Source: Vibrio sp. NTOU-M3 (GTDB taxonomy: Bacteria > Pseudomonadota > Gammaproteobacteria > Enterobacterales > Vibrionaceae). From it: DNA of 64,000 nucleotides. Shown here in pieces: positions 8,700 through 18,728 of this stretch. Numbering within the stretch: the first letter of the stretch is position 1; the number at the start of each line of letters is the position of its first letter. The DNA lies in assembly GCF_040869035.1 (NCBI RefSeq), contig NZ_CP162100.1:372001-436000 (forward strand), in the 5' to 3' direction. The translations under genes were made by a program, and so were the position numbers. The notes under the pieces are model-generated. The model did not search any database. It was not told the origin of the DNA and saw nothing but the letters and a program-made list of their open reading frames with translations.

Positions 8700-10169
8700 A
8701 TGAGTGCAGAGTTGTTGATCAACGTGACCCCGAGTGAGACTCGTGTGGCCATGATTGAGGGTGGAGCTTTACAAGAAGTCCACGTTGAACGTGAAGCAAA
8801 ACGGGGTATTGTCGGGAACATTTACAAAGGCAAAGTCAGCCGGGTATTACCGGGCATGCAGGCTGCATTTGTCGATATTGGTTTAGATAAAGCTGCATTT
8901 CTCCACGCGTCAGATATCGTGCCGCATACCGAGTGTGTAGCAGAAAACGAAAAGCAGCAATTTCAAGTTCGTGATATTTCTGAACTGGTCCGTCAGGGAC
9001 AAGACATTGTTGTTCAAGTGGTAAAAGATCCGCTTGGCACTAAAGGCGCGCGCCTAACAACCGATATCACCTTACCATCTCGTTATCTTGTCTTTATGCC
9101 GGGCGCGAGTCATGTTGGTGTTTCTCAGCGTATTGAGAGTGAAGCGGAGCGTGAGCGCCTCAAAAAGGTCGTTGCACGTTATTGTGACGAAGATGGTGGC
9201 TTTATTATCCGGACTGCGGCTGAAGGTGCGGATGAAAAAGAAATGTCTCAGGATGCGGCTTTTTTGAAGCGACTATGGTCCAAAGTAACTGAGCGCCGCA
9301 GCAAATATAAAACCCGTTCGACCTTGTATGGGGAATTGGGATTATCACAACGTATCCTGCGTGATTTTGTTGGGACAGAGCTGACTAAGATCTTAGTGGA
9401 TTCTCGTCAGGAGTTTGAAAACCTAAAAGAATTCACCAGCGAATATGTACCAGAGCTAACCGAGAAGCTGGAACTTTATGAAGGTGATAAGCCCATTTTC
9501 GATATGTACGATACCGAGAATGAAATTCAACGTTCATTAGAGCGCAAGGTCGAACTCAAATCTGGCGGGTATTTGATCATTGATCAGACCGAAGCAATGA
9601 CTACCGTAGACATTAACACCGGTGCATTTGTTGGCCGTCGTAATCTAGAAGAAACCATTTTCAATACCAACGTCGAAGCGACACAAGCCATTGCTCGCCA
9701 ATTACGTTTACGTAATTTAGGCGGCATTATCATCATTGATTTTATCGATATGGCCGCAGACGAACACCGTCGTCGCGTATTGACCTCGCTCGAAGCTGCA
9801 CTGAGCAATGACCGGGTAAAAACAAACATCAACGGCTTTACTCAGCTTGGTTTGGTTGAAATGACCCGCAAACGCACTCGAGAGAGCATTGAACATGTTT
9901 TATGTTCAACTTGTCCTACTTGTGAAGGGCGAGGCAGCGTGAAAACCGTGGAGTCGGTGTGTTACGAGATTCTGCGAGAAATTACACGAGTGAACCGCGC
10001 TTACGATGCGGATAAATTTGTGGTTTATGCCTCTCCTGCGGTGGCTGAAACACTTCAGGGTGATGAATCACATGCATTAGCAGAACTGGAAGTGTTTATT
10101 GGTAAAGAAGTAAAAATTCAGGCTGAACATCTTTATATTCAAGAGCAGTTTGATGTCGTGATGATGTAA
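8700..10169 (+). CDS. rng: Ribonuclease G
   Basis: At 489 residues it matches RNase G, not the longer RNase E. It has an N-terminal S1-like domain (about 35-125), a 5'-sensor/RNase H-like region, the DNase I-like catalytic part with DINTGAFVGRRN and IIIDFIDMA carrying the two metal-binding Asp residues, and the zinc link STCPTCEGRG near residue 400. It processes the 16S rRNA 5' end and degrades selected mRNAs in the cytoplasm. ATG 8700 has an upstream GAGGTGCG. It is 21 bases after maf and 9 before yhdP, so one operon is likely. Confidence 0.97.
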   Translation: MSAELLINVTPSETRVAMIEGGALQEVHVEREAKRGIVGNIYKGKVSRVLPGMQAAFVDIGLDKAAFLHASDIVPHTECVAENEKQQFQVRDISELVRQGQDIVVQVVKDPLGTKGARLTTDITLPSRYLVFMPGASHVGVSQRIESEAERERLKKVVARYCDEDGGFIIRTAAEGADEKEMSQDAAFLKRLWSKVTERRSKYKTRSTLYGELGLSQRILRDFVGTELTKILVDSRQEFENLKEFTSEYVPELTEKLELYEGDKPIFDMYDTENEIQRSLERKVELKSGGYLIIDQTEAMTTVDINTGAFVGRRNLEETIFNTNVEATQAIARQLRLRNLGGIIIIDFIDMAADEHRRRVLTSLEAALSNDRVKTNINGFTQLGLVEMTRKRTRESIEHVLCSTCPTCEGRGSVKTVESVCYEILREITRVNRAYDADKFVVYASPAVAETLQGDESHALAELEVFIGKEVKIQAEHLYIQEQFDVVMM

Positions 10170-10178
10170 AGGCACAAC

Positions 10179-13100
10179 GTGAATCCAACGGCTACTCATC
10201 TTTCTAAAATTCTACTTTGGATGCTGGTTACTGTACTCGTCACACTGGCGGTAGCAGTAACAGCATTACGTGTTGCGCTACCAAAGCTCAATCAGTATCA
10301 AGACCAAATTCAAACATGGGTTAATCAGAGCACTGGACTTGAATTTGAAATTGAGCATATTAGTGGCTACTGGCGTAATACCCATCCATCACTCTCTTTT
10401 CAAGGGGTAAAAGCACAAACGCCAAAAGGCAGTGATATCCACTTTTCGACCGAACAAGTGGATGTTGAGTTTGATTTAGTGCAATCCATCATGCAGCTCC
10501 AGCCGGTTATTGCTGATCTGAATATTCAGGCGTTGCAGCTGGATGTGAGCTCGATTAACTGGCTAGAAAATAATAGTTCATCTGATCCCCAACAAACCAG
10601 TGACTCACAACAGAGTGTACTCAAGCAGTTAGACAAACTTTTTCTCCGTCAGCTCGATGAGTTCGTAGTTCGTAACTCAGTGATCACCTATTTAGGTTTT
10701 GATGGTGAAGTGCGTCAATTGGATATCGACAAGCTACGTTGGCGCAACCAAGGTCGTCGACATTGGGCTGAGGGTGTGGTGAATATCGCTGATACCACAC
10801 TGAACTCTTTGCAAGTAAGCGCTAACTTTACCGATCATGGTTCATTTCAAGATATTTCCGGTGAATTCTACCTCGCTGCGGACAATGTTTTAGTTACGCC
10901 TTGGCTGACTAAGTACTTAAAAGACGAGACGGGCATTGAGAAAGGGCAAGTAAGCTTTAGCAGTTGGTTAACCCTTGAACGTTCAAAGCCAGTTGATGCC
11001 TACATTGATTTAAAACCGTCAGAGTTGGTGTGGCAGGAAGAGGGACAACATGACTTGCTTATCGAGTCTGGTGTTCTGCGCCTTATTCCTAAAGCAGAGG
11101 GTGTGCAGGTAAATGCTCACTCACTCAATCTCAGAACCGATGATACCGAATGGCCAGAGCTGGATATGGTCTTGGATTGGCAGCCGCAACAATGGATTGC
11201 CAATATTTCTCAACTTGAGCTAAAGGCATTGTTGCCTTTGGTTAAGCTCGCTCCGGAGTCTCAGCAAACGATGGCGCTGTTAAATCAGCTAAAGCCTGCT
11301 GGGCGTGTTGAGGATATTCGTCTTGAGATGTCTGGTGGGGCTGATTCTTTACGCTACTCCGCTAAGTTAACAGAAGGCTCTCTTGCGCAATGGGAACTGC
11401 TGCCAGAAGTTCATCATTTATCGGCGCAAATATCTGGTGACCTACAGCAGGCCAAGGCCTCGGTATCATTGATTGATGATGTCTTACCTTATGGCGATGT
11501 GTTCCAAGCGCCATTAAATATCAAACAGGGCCAAGTCGAAATTGTGTGGCAAAACTTGCCTGATGGTTGGCGTTTGTGGGCGGATAAGGTGACCGCTGCG
11601 ACGCCTGACTTGCAAGTGCTTGGTGCGTTTCGATTGGATTTTCCGAACGACAAAAGCCCCTTCCTTTCCTTTTATGCCGAAGCGGATTTATATAACGCAG
11701 GGGAAACTTGGCGTTATTTGCCAACTTTAGCGCTTGGGCGCGATCTCACTGACTATCTTTCGACTGCTATCCAAGCGGGTAAAGTGAACACGGCTAAGTT
11801 GCTTTGGTACGGTGAATTAGGTCAATTTCCTTATCACGGCAATGATGGCATGTTTCAGGCGTGGGTAGGGCTGAAAGACGCCAAATTCAGTTTTGATACT
11901 GCTTGGCCGCCAATCACTGACTTACAATTGGACTTATTATTCCAAAATGATGCGATGTACCTTGACTCGCGTCAGGCAACATTAATGGATGTAAAAGCCA
12001 AGCGTATCACTGGCAGAATTCCCGAGTTAGCAGAAAATGGCCATATTGAAATTGAAGCCAGCGCAGTGGCAAAAGGCAATGCTGTACGAGATTATATGAC
12101 GGCTTCTCCATTGGTCGATTCCGTTGGCGCTGCATTGACCGCCGTTCAAGTAAACGGGGATGTGAGCTCGAAGTTTCAACTCAATGTTCCGTTTAATGGT
12201 GATGACGCGCGAGCGTGGGGTTACGCGGATCTAAAGAATAACCACGTTGAAATCGATGCACCTCCGATGACACTTGAGTCAGTTTCTGGACGAGTGGAGT
12301 TTGATAATGATGTCGTTAAAGCAGCAGGGTTATCTGCAGAATTACTCGAGCAGGCAATATCGATTGATTTTGCGGGGGAAAATGCAGGGCAAGGCTACTC
12401 TGTGGCAATTGATGCACTAGGTGACTGGGACATCAAGCCGCTCTATCCTTATGTGGGAGAACGTTGGTTAGGCCCAGTGACAGGTCATGCTCCTTGGCGT
12501 ATGGATGTCGATATTCAACTGAATGATGTCGGTTTTACTTATCAGATTGATACCTCAGCCGACTTAAAAATGGTGGCAAGTGATTATCCATATCCATTAA
12601 ATAAGGCAGCAAAGAAAGCGTCTAAAGCGCGTCTACAAGCCTCTGGTAATCAAGAGTCAGTAAGTGCCCGCTTACAGCTTCCGGGTCTAAAATATCAAAC
12701 GGAGATTGATATTCGGCCTAAAGTTCCTGTTCTTAAGGCGACAAACCTTGTCGTGGGTAGTGGCAGCTTCAAAATCAGCCCTGTGGTTGGTCACAATGCG
12801 CAAATCAGAACCGATCGATTTGATCTGGATAACTGGTTAACTGTGTTGTCTGAGCCGGAAGTGAAAACCAAGGCCAGAATGGATGAACTAAACACGCCAC
12901 AAATACCGATGCCTCAACGGATTGATATTAATGCATCTGAACTTCATCTTGCTGGTATTGATTGGCATGATGTGGATTTTTCTGCTCGTCAGAAAAATCT
13001 AGGTTGGCATATGACGTTAGAGAGTCAAGAAGCGGTGGGTGAAGCGAATTACCTTGAGCCCTATGATCTCTCTGTCGCATTAGACCGACTTCATGTTTAC

Positions 13101-14048
13101 ATTCCGGCCTTAGAGCAAGAGCAGAAAGAGACCTCTTTATTCCAACCAGAGAAACAGAGTGAGCCGTTGATCTCTGCCTTTGATCGTAAGTTTCACGATC
13201 AAATTCCGAATATTACCCTAACCATTGATGATTTCTGGTTGCAAGGCTACCGAGTGGGTAAAACTTTATTGGATTTACAACGTCAGGGCGATCGCTTGGA
13301 ATGGAAGAAGCTGTCGTTTCGAAGTGGTAGTAACCAAGTGGATATGAACGGCTCATGGCAATTGAAGGATGATGTTAGCCATACCGTGTTTAACATTTCG
13401 ATGAAGGGTGATAACAACAGTGATGTGATGGAGCGCTTTGGTATCTCTACAGGGATCCAAAAAGCCCCGTTTGAAATTACCTCTCAGGTAGCGTGGGATG
13501 GTGCGCCTTGGTCAATGAAGATCAATACCTTGGCCGGTAATGTTGAGACTAAGTTGGGTAAAGGGACGATTTCGGACGTGAGTGGCGCAGCCAGATTACT
13601 TGGTTTGTTTAGCCTTGATTCAATCATCCGTAAAATGCAGCTAGATTTCACCGACGTATTCGATAAAGGCATGGCGTTTAACTCTATCACTGGCAGTGGT
13701 GAGATCCGTGATGGTATTTTCCTGACCAACGATATTAAGATGGATGCCGTAGCGGGCGAGATGACGATTAAAGGGCTTGCTAACTTAAATAATCGTACGG
13801 TGGATGCAGAAGTGAACTTTGTCCCTGATATTACCTCTGGTATCCCAGTACTGACAGCGTTTGCGGTGACGCCACAAACGGCGCTGTACGTTTTAGCGAT
13901 CACAACGGTGATCTCACCCGTTGTTGAAGTATTTACCCAAGTCAATTACGAAGTGAAAGGGCCTTTGGATTCTCCGACTGTGCGTGAATTATCACGGAGT
14001 AAAGGAGAATTTGAGTTACCAGAAAAGCTGCGTGAAGCGTTGGAATAA
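10179..14048 (+). CDS. yhdP: AsmA-like lipid transport protein YhdP
   Basis: A 1289-residue protein with a GTG start. One N-terminal membrane helix (about residues 9-32) anchors a huge periplasmic beta-rich domain of the DUF3971/AsmA type. The C-terminal AsmA-like part (LAGNVETKLGKGTISDVSG to the end) is the best conserved. In E. coli YhdP, TamB and YdbH are redundant bridge proteins that move phospholipid to the outer membrane; the role here is inferred from that family. It lies between rng and nit in the conserved gammaproteobacterial order, with 9- and 15-base gaps. Confidence 0.94.
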   Translation: MNPTATHLSKILLWMLVTVLVTLAVAVTALRVALPKLNQYQDQIQTWVNQSTGLEFEIEHISGYWRNTHPSLSFQGVKAQTPKGSDIHFSTEQVDVEFDLVQSIMQLQPVIADLNIQALQLDVSSINWLENNSSSDPQQTSDSQQSVLKQLDKLFLRQLDEFVVRNSVITYLGFDGEVRQLDIDKLRWRNQGRRHWAEGVVNIADTTLNSLQVSANFTDHGSFQDISGEFYLAADNVLVTPWLTKYLKDETGIEKGQVSFSSWLTLERSKPVDAYIDLKPSELVWQEEGQHDLLIESGVLRLIPKAEGVQVNAHSLNLRTDDTEWPELDMVLDWQPQQWIANISQLELKALLPLVKLAPESQQTMALLNQLKPAGRVEDIRLEMSGGADSLRYSAKLTEGSLAQWELLPEVHHLSAQISGDLQQAKASVSLIDDVLPYGDVFQAPLNIKQGQVEIVWQNLPDGWRLWADKVTAATPDLQVLGAFRLDFPNDKSPFLSFYAEADLYNAGETWRYLPTLALGRDLTDYLSTAIQAGKVNTAKLLWYGELGQFPYHGNDGMFQAWVGLKDAKFSFDTAWPPITDLQLDLLFQNDAMYLDSRQATLMDVKAKRITGRIPELAENGHIEIEASAVAKGNAVRDYMTASPLVDSVGAALTAVQVNGDVSSKFQLNVPFNGDDARAWGYADLKNNHVEIDAPPMTLESVSGRVEFDNDVVKAAGLSAELLEQAISIDFAGENAGQGYSVAIDALGDWDIKPLYPYVGERWLGPVTGHAPWRMDVDIQLNDVGFTYQIDTSADLKMVASDYPYPLNKAAKKASKARLQASGNQESVSARLQLPGLKYQTEIDIRPKVPVLKATNLVVGSGSFKISPVVGHNAQIRTDRFDLDNWLTVLSEPEVKTKARMDELNTPQIPMPQRIDINASELHLAGIDWHDVDFSARQKNLGWHMTLESQEAVGEANYLEPYDLSVALDRLHVYIPALEQEQKETSLFQPEKQSEPLISAFDRKFHDQIPNITLTIDDFWLQGYRVGKTLLDLQRQGDRLEWKKLSFRSGSNQVDMNGSWQLKDDVSHTVFNISMKGDNNSDVMERFGISTGIQKAPFEITSQVAWDGAPWSMKINTLAGNVETKLGKGTISDVSGAARLLGLFSLDSIIRKMQLDFTDVFDKGMAFNSITGSGEIRDGIFLTNDIKMDAVAGEMTIKGLANLNNRTVDAEVNFVPDITSGIPVLTAFAVTPQTALYVLAITTVISPVVEVFTQVNYEVKGPLDSPTVRELSRSKGEFELPEKLREALE

Positions 14049-14063
14049 CCAAGAGGCGAACTC

Positions 14064-14900
14064 ATGGAACGAGTCGGTATTATTCAGATGACATCCGGTC
14101 CGGATCCTCAGAAAAACTTAATGTGGATTCGACAGCAGGTTGCGGAATTGGCAGCTAAGGGTGCGAAGTGGGTACTTACCCCAGAGAATACGTTGGTTTT
14201 TGGACAAAAGCAGGACTACCACCGTCATGCTGAGCCATTTGGTCACGGTGAACTGCAACAACAGCTCGCTCAAATAGCCAAAGAGTACAATGTTTGGTTA
14301 TTAATCGGTAGCATGCCAATACGACGAGATAATGGTGTGACGACCACGTTATTAGTGTTTAACAGCAGTGGTCAATTGGTTGAGCATTATGACAAGCTGC
14401 ATATGTTTGATGTGGATGTCGCAGATAGCCATAAGCGTTATCGTGAATCGGATACATTCACCGCGGGTAACCGCATTGTGGTTTGCGATACACCATTTGC
14501 AACACTAGGCATGAGCATTTGTTATGATGTGCGTTTTCCCCCGCTTTATTCTGAGCTTGTTCGGCGGGGAGCGCAGATTTTACTCGTCCCTGCAGCTTTT
14601 ACAGCTGTCACGGGGAAAGCGCACTGGCAAACCTTATTACAAGCAAGGGCGATTGAGACGCAATGTTGGGTTGTGGCGGTCAACCAAACCGGAACACATT
14701 CTTGTGGGCGAGAAACATGGGGCCATTCTATGGTGATTGACCCATGGGGCCGTATTGTTTTGCAGTTAGGTGGTAGTGTCGAAAGCCAAGTAGTCGATAT
14801 AGACTTAAAACAAGTAGATGAGGTCAGAGCCGCAATGCCGGTGGACCAACATTCAAGATTTCAGAATCAATTCCAGATAAGAGCAGAGTATGACAATTAA
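14064..14900 (+). CDS. Nit-type carbon-nitrogen hydrolase (deaminated glutathione amidase-like)
   Basis: A 278-residue nitrilase-superfamily enzyme. The Glu-Lys-Cys triad is visible: Glu41 in LTPENTL, Lys111 in [12 protein letters not shown], and Cys153 in SICYDVRFP. The [10 protein letters not shown] and ESDTFTAGN sequences are typical of Nit1/YbeM enzymes that repair deaminated glutathione by hydrolysing its alpha-ketoglutaramate end. Substrate assignment is by subfamily resemblance only. Its last 11 bases overlap tldD, and it follows yhdP by 15 bases. Confidence 0.88.
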   Translation: MERVGIIQMTSGPDPQKNLMWIRQQVAELAAKGAKWVLTPENTLVFGQKQDYHRHAEPFGHGELQQQLAQIAKEYNVWLLIGSMPIRRDNGVTTTLLVFNSSGQLVEHYDKLHMFDVDVADSHKRYRESDTFTAGNRIVVCDTPFATLGMSICYDVRFPPLYSELVRRGAQILLVPAAFTAVTGKAHWQTLLQARAIETQCWVVAVNQTGTHSCGRETWGHSMVIDPWGRIVLQLGGSVESQVVDIDLKQVDEVRAAMPVDQHSRFQNQFQIRAEYDN

Positions 14901-16335
14901 TCAGGTTGAAGAGGCATTACTGAGCCCGGCAGGTTTGACGGAGCAGGATGTAGCGGATACGTTAGCGAGTATCGCCACCCGTCAGATCGACTACGCTGAT
15001 ATTTACTTCCAATCCAGTTGGCACGAGTCACTGGTATTGGAAGATAGCATTATTAAAGATGGCTCTTTTAACATCGATTGTGGTGTTGGTGTCCGTGCTG
15101 TGACGGGAGAAAAAACCGGTTTTGCATATTCTGATCAGATCCAGCTTGAAGGCTTAAAACAGAGTGCGATTGCTGCTCGCGGTATTGCGCAGCAGGGGCA
15201 AAATGGCCAACTTCAAGCATTCAGACGTACGGATAATCAGAGCATTTATGGTGCGGTGAACCCACTTGAATGCTGGCAGAAAGAGCAGAAAACGACACTG
15301 TTGAAAGAGCTGGATGCTTATATTCGAACCAAAGAGCCTTTGATCAAAGAAGTGTCAATCAGCTTAAGTGGTGTGCATGAGCAAATGCTGGTTGCTGCAA
15401 CCGATGGGACTTATGCTGGGGATATTCGCCCGCTTGTTCGTCTGTCAATCAGTGTATTAGCGCAACGTGGTGAACGTCGAGAAAGAGGCAGTGCTGGTGG
15501 TGGTGGCCGTTTTGGTTATGATTTCTTCCTGACAGAAATGGATGGGATGAACGTTGCCTATCAATATGCTGATGAAGCGATTCGGATGGCTCTGGTGAAT
15601 CTAGAAGCGGATGCAGCACCCGCAGGAGCGATGCCTGTCGTATTGGGTTCTGGTTGGCCGGGTGTTTTACTGCACGAAGCCGTTGGTCATGGTTTAGAAG
15701 GTGATTTTAACCGTAAAGAGTCATCCGTATTCAGCGGTAAAATCGGCCAGAAAGTGACGTCTGATCTGTGCACGATTGTTGATGATGGCACACTCAAAGA
15801 TCTGCGTGGCTCGTTAAACCTTGATGACGAAGGGGTGCAAGGCCAATACAACACATTAATCGAAAATGGTGTTTTGAAAGGTTACATGCAAGATAAGCTC
15901 AATGCCCGCTTAATGGGGGTTGAACCGACTGGCAACGGGCGACGTGAATCTTATGCGCATCTGCCTATGCCACGTATGACGAATACCTACATGCTGCCAG
16001 GTCAACATACGTCTGAAGAGATCATCGCTACAGTGAAGAAAGGCTTGTATGCACCAAACTTTGGTGGTGGACAAGTGGATATTACGTCCGGCAAGTTTGT
16101 GTTCTCTACGTCTGAAGCTTACTTGATTGAAGATGGTAAGATCACGCGCCCAGTAAAAGGGGCAACGCTGATAGGCTCTGGTATTGAAGCGATGCAGCAA
16201 GTTTCCATGGTAGGAAATGACTTAAGTCTTGACCGCGGTGTCGGTGTGTGTGGTAAAGCTGGACAGAGTGTCCCTGTCGGTGTGGGTCAGCCAACATTGA
16301 AACTCGATTCAATTACGGTAGGCGGAACCGAGTAA
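14890..16335 (+). CDS. tldD: Metalloprotease TldD
   Basis: A 481-residue TldD/PmbA family protein with the zinc motif HEAVGH at about residues 262-267 and the downstream glycine-rich C-terminal region. TldD pairs with TldE (PmbA, not in this window) to form a protease that degrades unfolded peptides through a narrow tunnel. It is known for microcin B17 maturation and CcdA turnover in E. coli. ATG 14890 lies inside the nit gene. It is the last gene of the mre-to-tldD run, closed by a bidirectional terminator at 16357. Confidence 0.97.
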   Translation: MTINQVEEALLSPAGLTEQDVADTLASIATRQIDYADIYFQSSWHESLVLEDSIIKDGSFNIDCGVGVRAVTGEKTGFAYSDQIQLEGLKQSAIAARGIAQQGQNGQLQAFRRTDNQSIYGAVNPLECWQKEQKTTLLKELDAYIRTKEPLIKEVSISLSGVHEQMLVAATDGTYAGDIRPLVRLSISVLAQRGERRERGSAGGGGRFGYDFFLTEMDGMNVAYQYADEAIRMALVNLEADAAPAGAMPVVLGSGWPGVLLHEAVGHGLEGDFNRKESSVFSGKIGQKVTSDLCTIVDDGTLKDLRGSLNLDDEGVQGQYNTLIENGVLKGYMQDKLNARLMGVEPTGNGRRESYAHLPMPRMTNTYMLPGQHTSEEIIATVKKGLYAPNFGGGQVDITSGKFVFSTSEAYLIEDGKITRPVKGATLIGSGIEAMQQVSMVGNDLSLDRGVGVCGKAGQSVPVGVGQPTLKLDSITVGGTE

Positions 16336-16356
16336 TTCGCCTAACCAGAGATGAAT

Positions 16357-16385
16357 AAAAAAAGCTGCGAATTCGCAGCTTTTTT
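16357..16385. terminator. Bidirectional terminator between tldD and arcA
   Basis: The fully symmetrical GCTGCGAATTCGCAGC (16364-16379) is flanked by seven A on the left and six T on the right. It can terminate tldD rightwards and arcA leftwards. Confidence 0.93.
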
Positions 16386-16388
16386 CAG

Positions 16389-17609
16389 TTAAATAGCATC
16401 TCGCTCGATAGGGCAACTCATGCAACGAGCGCCGCCACGGCCACGGCCGAGTTCATTCCCCGGAATGGTGAGCACTTTGATCCCTGCTTTGTCGTATTTC
16501 TCATTGGTATAAACGTTACGCTCATAACCAATTACAACGCCGGGTTTAACCGTTAACACGTTGTTGGCATCATTCCACTGCTCACGCTCAGCTTCATAGT
16601 TGTCACCACCTGTCGTGATGATCTTGAGATAATCCAAGCCTAATGCCTCTTCAATAGCATGAACGTAGCTAGAGACCTGCTTCACTCGCATCTCGCCATC
16701 TGATTTTGGTGTCAGGCGCCATGTTTCGAGATCCTTTCTCATGATCTCTGGATAGACCGAGAAGGTATCAATGTCCATATGAGTCATGACGGTGTCTAAA
16801 TGCATGCAAGAACGATGCTTTGGCAGACTTACGGCAATCACTTCTTTTGCTTGGCCGTGTTTAAACAAATTAGCCGCCAAGTTCTCAACACCTTGTGGCG
16901 TAGTTCGTTCTGACATACCGATGAGGACGGAGCCTTTACCTATGACTAATACGTCGCCGCCTTCAATATTGGCATTATCATAGTGAAGATCTTCATCCCC
17001 GAAATACTTAATAAAATCTTGCCCTGCAAAGACAGGGTGCCAGTGATAAATAGCTCGTAGATGGTTTGTTTCACGCTGACGAGCGGGTTTCATCATTGGG
17101 TTTAGTGAAACTCCGCCGTAAACCCAGCAAGAAGTATCGCGAGTGAATAGGTGGTTTGGTAATGGCTCTATGACGAAATCAAGTGGACGATGCATATGGG
17201 GGAGCATGGAAGCCGATTTAATTGGTAGTTCTGAATAAGCCAAGCCACCGAGTAAAACGGTTGCTAAATGCTCGTTGTCCATATCTGCAAGGTATTGACG
17301 TAAGTCTTTGGCAAAAGTTGGACCGTAACGGAAATCGGAAATCTGGGTATTTAACAGCCATGTTCTAGCTTCAGAAACCTCAAGAGTTTCAACCAGCAGA
17401 TCATGCAATAAGAGTACCTCAACACCCTGTTCGCGCAGTGTATTGGCAAACTTATCATGCTCCTCACCAGCGGCTTCGACAGCCAGTACATCATCAAATA
17501 AAAGTTCATGACAGTTTGATGGGGTGAGATGGGTGAGGGCGCGCTCCGGGCGGTTTAATAAAACTCGGCGTAATTGGCCGACTTCTGATCCAACGTACAA
17601 CTTACTCAT
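16389..17609 (-). CDS. arcA: Arginine deiminase
   Basis: A 406-residue guanidino-group-modifying enzyme that converts arginine to citrulline and ammonia. Signature motifs are NTRD-like [39 protein letters not shown], and the C-terminal [15 protein letters not shown], with Cys396 as the nucleophile by analogy to P. aeruginosa ADI. AAGGA precedes the ATG. Unusually for an ADI gene, no arcB, arcC or arcD lies beside it; the biosynthetic argF is 24 kb away. An ArgR box is found about 230 bases upstream, so arginine-responsive control is likely. It may serve ATP generation or acid resistance. Confidence 0.96.
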   Translation of the reverse strand: MSKLYVGSEVGQLRRVLLNRPERALTHLTPSNCHELLFDDVLAVEAAGEEHDKFANTLREQGVEVLLLHDLLVETLEVSEARTWLLNTQISDFRYGPTFAKDLRQYLADMDNEHLATVLLGGLAYSELPIKSASMLPHMHRPLDFVIEPLPNHLFTRDTSCWVYGGVSLNPMMKPARQRETNHLRAIYHWHPVFAGQDFIKYFGDEDLHYDNANIEGGDVLVIGKGSVLIGMSERTTPQGVENLAANLFKHGQAKEVIAVSLPKHRSCMHLDTVMTHMDIDTFSVYPEIMRKDLETWRLTPKSDGEMRVKQVSSYVHAIEEALGLDYLKIITTGGDNYEAEREQWNDANNVLTVKPGVVIGYERNVYTNEKYDKAGIKVLTIPGNELGRGRGGARCMSCPIERDAI

Positions 17610-17839
17610 ATTGCATCCTTACAATTTGTTCAATGCGTATTTATGACAAGCTTGAAGCAAAGTTGCAAGCTATAGTTGTGGATTAAACTACTGCTGCTTT
17701 TGGGTTGGTTGGTTTTAAAATCTGTAATATTTACAATGGCAGGTTATTTTTCTATTTTAATGATATTTGAAGAAGGAACTGGAAATGCGTCAGTATTCTA
17801 TCGGGAACAATCAATCTGCTTGTGGAATTGCGCTTTAAT

Positions 17840-17857
17840 AGTGAATGACTATTCATT
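17840..17857. promoter_or_regulatory. Putative ArgR box
   Basis: AGTGAATGACTATTCATT holds both half sites TGAAT and ATTCA at the ArgR spacing (TGAAT-N4-ATTCA), a perfect core match. The usual second box 3 bases away is not evident on either side. It lies 231 bases upstream of arcA and 316 upstream of rraB. I assign it to arcA on functional grounds. Confidence 0.6.
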
Positions 17858-18123
17858 TATTTGCGAGGAAATGTGTCCTATCTTTAATTTCTATTCATCC
17901 TGATCATTTACATGATATGCAGTGGATCATCATAAAAACGCACTCCTACTTATTAGCGAATATTGGCTACTTATAACAGATCATGCTGAATTATTGAGTT
18001 GAAACTAAATTGTTAATTTTTTGTATTTGTGACATCAATAGTGATGGCTATCGCCGCTTAGGATCAGAAAAGATCTATTCACGGCAGGGTTATGGTGGAA
18101 TTTTGCCGCGATCCATGCCATAT

Positions 18124-18137
18124 TTCGACGCGTCGAA
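18124..18137. promoter_or_regulatory. 14-bp palindrome in the rraB leader
   Basis: TTCGACGCGTCGAA is a perfect palindrome 35 bases before the rraB ATG. It could be an operator for a dimeric regulator or a short RNA hairpin near the ribosome site. The regulator is unknown. Confidence 0.4.
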
Positions 18138-18172
18138 TAATGATCAACCTGACCCTATCCGGAGCAACACTT

Positions 18173-18583
18173 ATGTCTCACGAAGATGAGTATCTATCAG
18201 TCGAAGAATTAATTGAGATTCAAAAAGAAGACACTCGCGATATTATCCAGGCTCTGCTTGAAGATGGCAGTGATCCTGATGCGCTCTATGAGATTGAGCA
18301 TCACCTATTTGCAGAAGACTTTGATACGCTGGAGAAAGCGGTTGTTGAAGCATTCAAAATGGGTTTTGAAGTGTTGGAAGCGGAAGAGACGGAAGATGAA
18401 GACGGCAACAAACTCCTGTGTTGTGATGCAACAATGCAGTCTGCGCTAAAAGCAGAAGTGATTGATGAACAAGTCGAGAAGCTAATCAATCTCGCAGAGA
18501 AATACGACATCATTTACGATGGCTGGGGCACTTATTATGAAGGCGAGGATGCCTTGTACCCAGAAGAAGATGACGAAGAATAA
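18173..18583 (+). CDS. rraB: Ribonuclease E inhibitor RraB
   Basis: A 136-residue very acidic protein of the RraB (YjgD) family, which binds RNase E and changes degradosome composition and mRNA turnover. The N terminus [20 protein letters not shown] and the acidic C-terminal tail (YPEEDDEE) are typical, and length is close to the 138 residues in E. coli. I start at ATG 18173, preceded by GGAG at 8 bases; an in-frame ATG at 18092 would add 27 unrelated residues. Monocistronic, with its own terminator. Confidence 0.94.
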   Translation: MSHEDEYLSVEELIEIQKEDTRDIIQALLEDGSDPDALYEIEHHLFAEDFDTLEKAVVEAFKMGFEVLEAEETEDEDGNKLLCCDATMQSALKAEVIDEQVEKLINLAEKYDIIYDGWGTYYEGEDALYPEEDDEE

Positions 18584-18602
18584 GCCTTCGTAACGAATTA
18601 GA

Positions 18603-18626
18603 AAACCAGCTTCGGCTGGTTTTTTT
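18603..18626 (+). terminator. rraB terminator
   Basis: AAACCAGC, a TTCG tetraloop, GCTGGTTT and a run of T (18615-18626) make a classical intrinsic terminator 20 bases after the rraB stop. Confidence 0.92.
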
Positions 18627-18728
18627 GTGCGTAGATTGTGTTACTACCATCAATGGAATAATAGGGCTACCTATATGCTCATTGATTCAATATAATAGCC
18701 CATCTTTGATCTAGCTCAATTTTTTATC

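Larger units (their letters stand above)
17610..18172. other. 563-base AT-rich intergenic region between arcA and rraB
   Basis: This is the divergent control region of arcA (minus) and rraB (plus). I see one strong ArgR-type box (17840-17857), a 14-bp palindrome close to rraB, and a short inverted repeat AGCTTG/CAAGCT near 17648-17672. A 75-codon plus-strand frame at 17676-17903 has no RBS, a GTG start and no recognisable protein character, so I do not call it. No convincing sRNA terminator is visible. Confidence 0.6.

Noticed and set aside
13484..13945. 153-codon minus-strand frame opposite yhdP
   Set aside because: Shadow of the yhdP C-terminal conserved region.
17676..17903. 75-codon plus-strand frame in the arcA-rraB intergenic region
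   Set aside because: Starts with GTG without RBS, has no family resemblance, and contains the ArgR box. The AT-rich region gives random frames easily.
18092..18172. N-terminal extension of rraB by 27 codons
   Set aside because: The family starts at MSHEDEYL and a good RBS precedes ATG 18173; the extension covers the palindrome and promoter.
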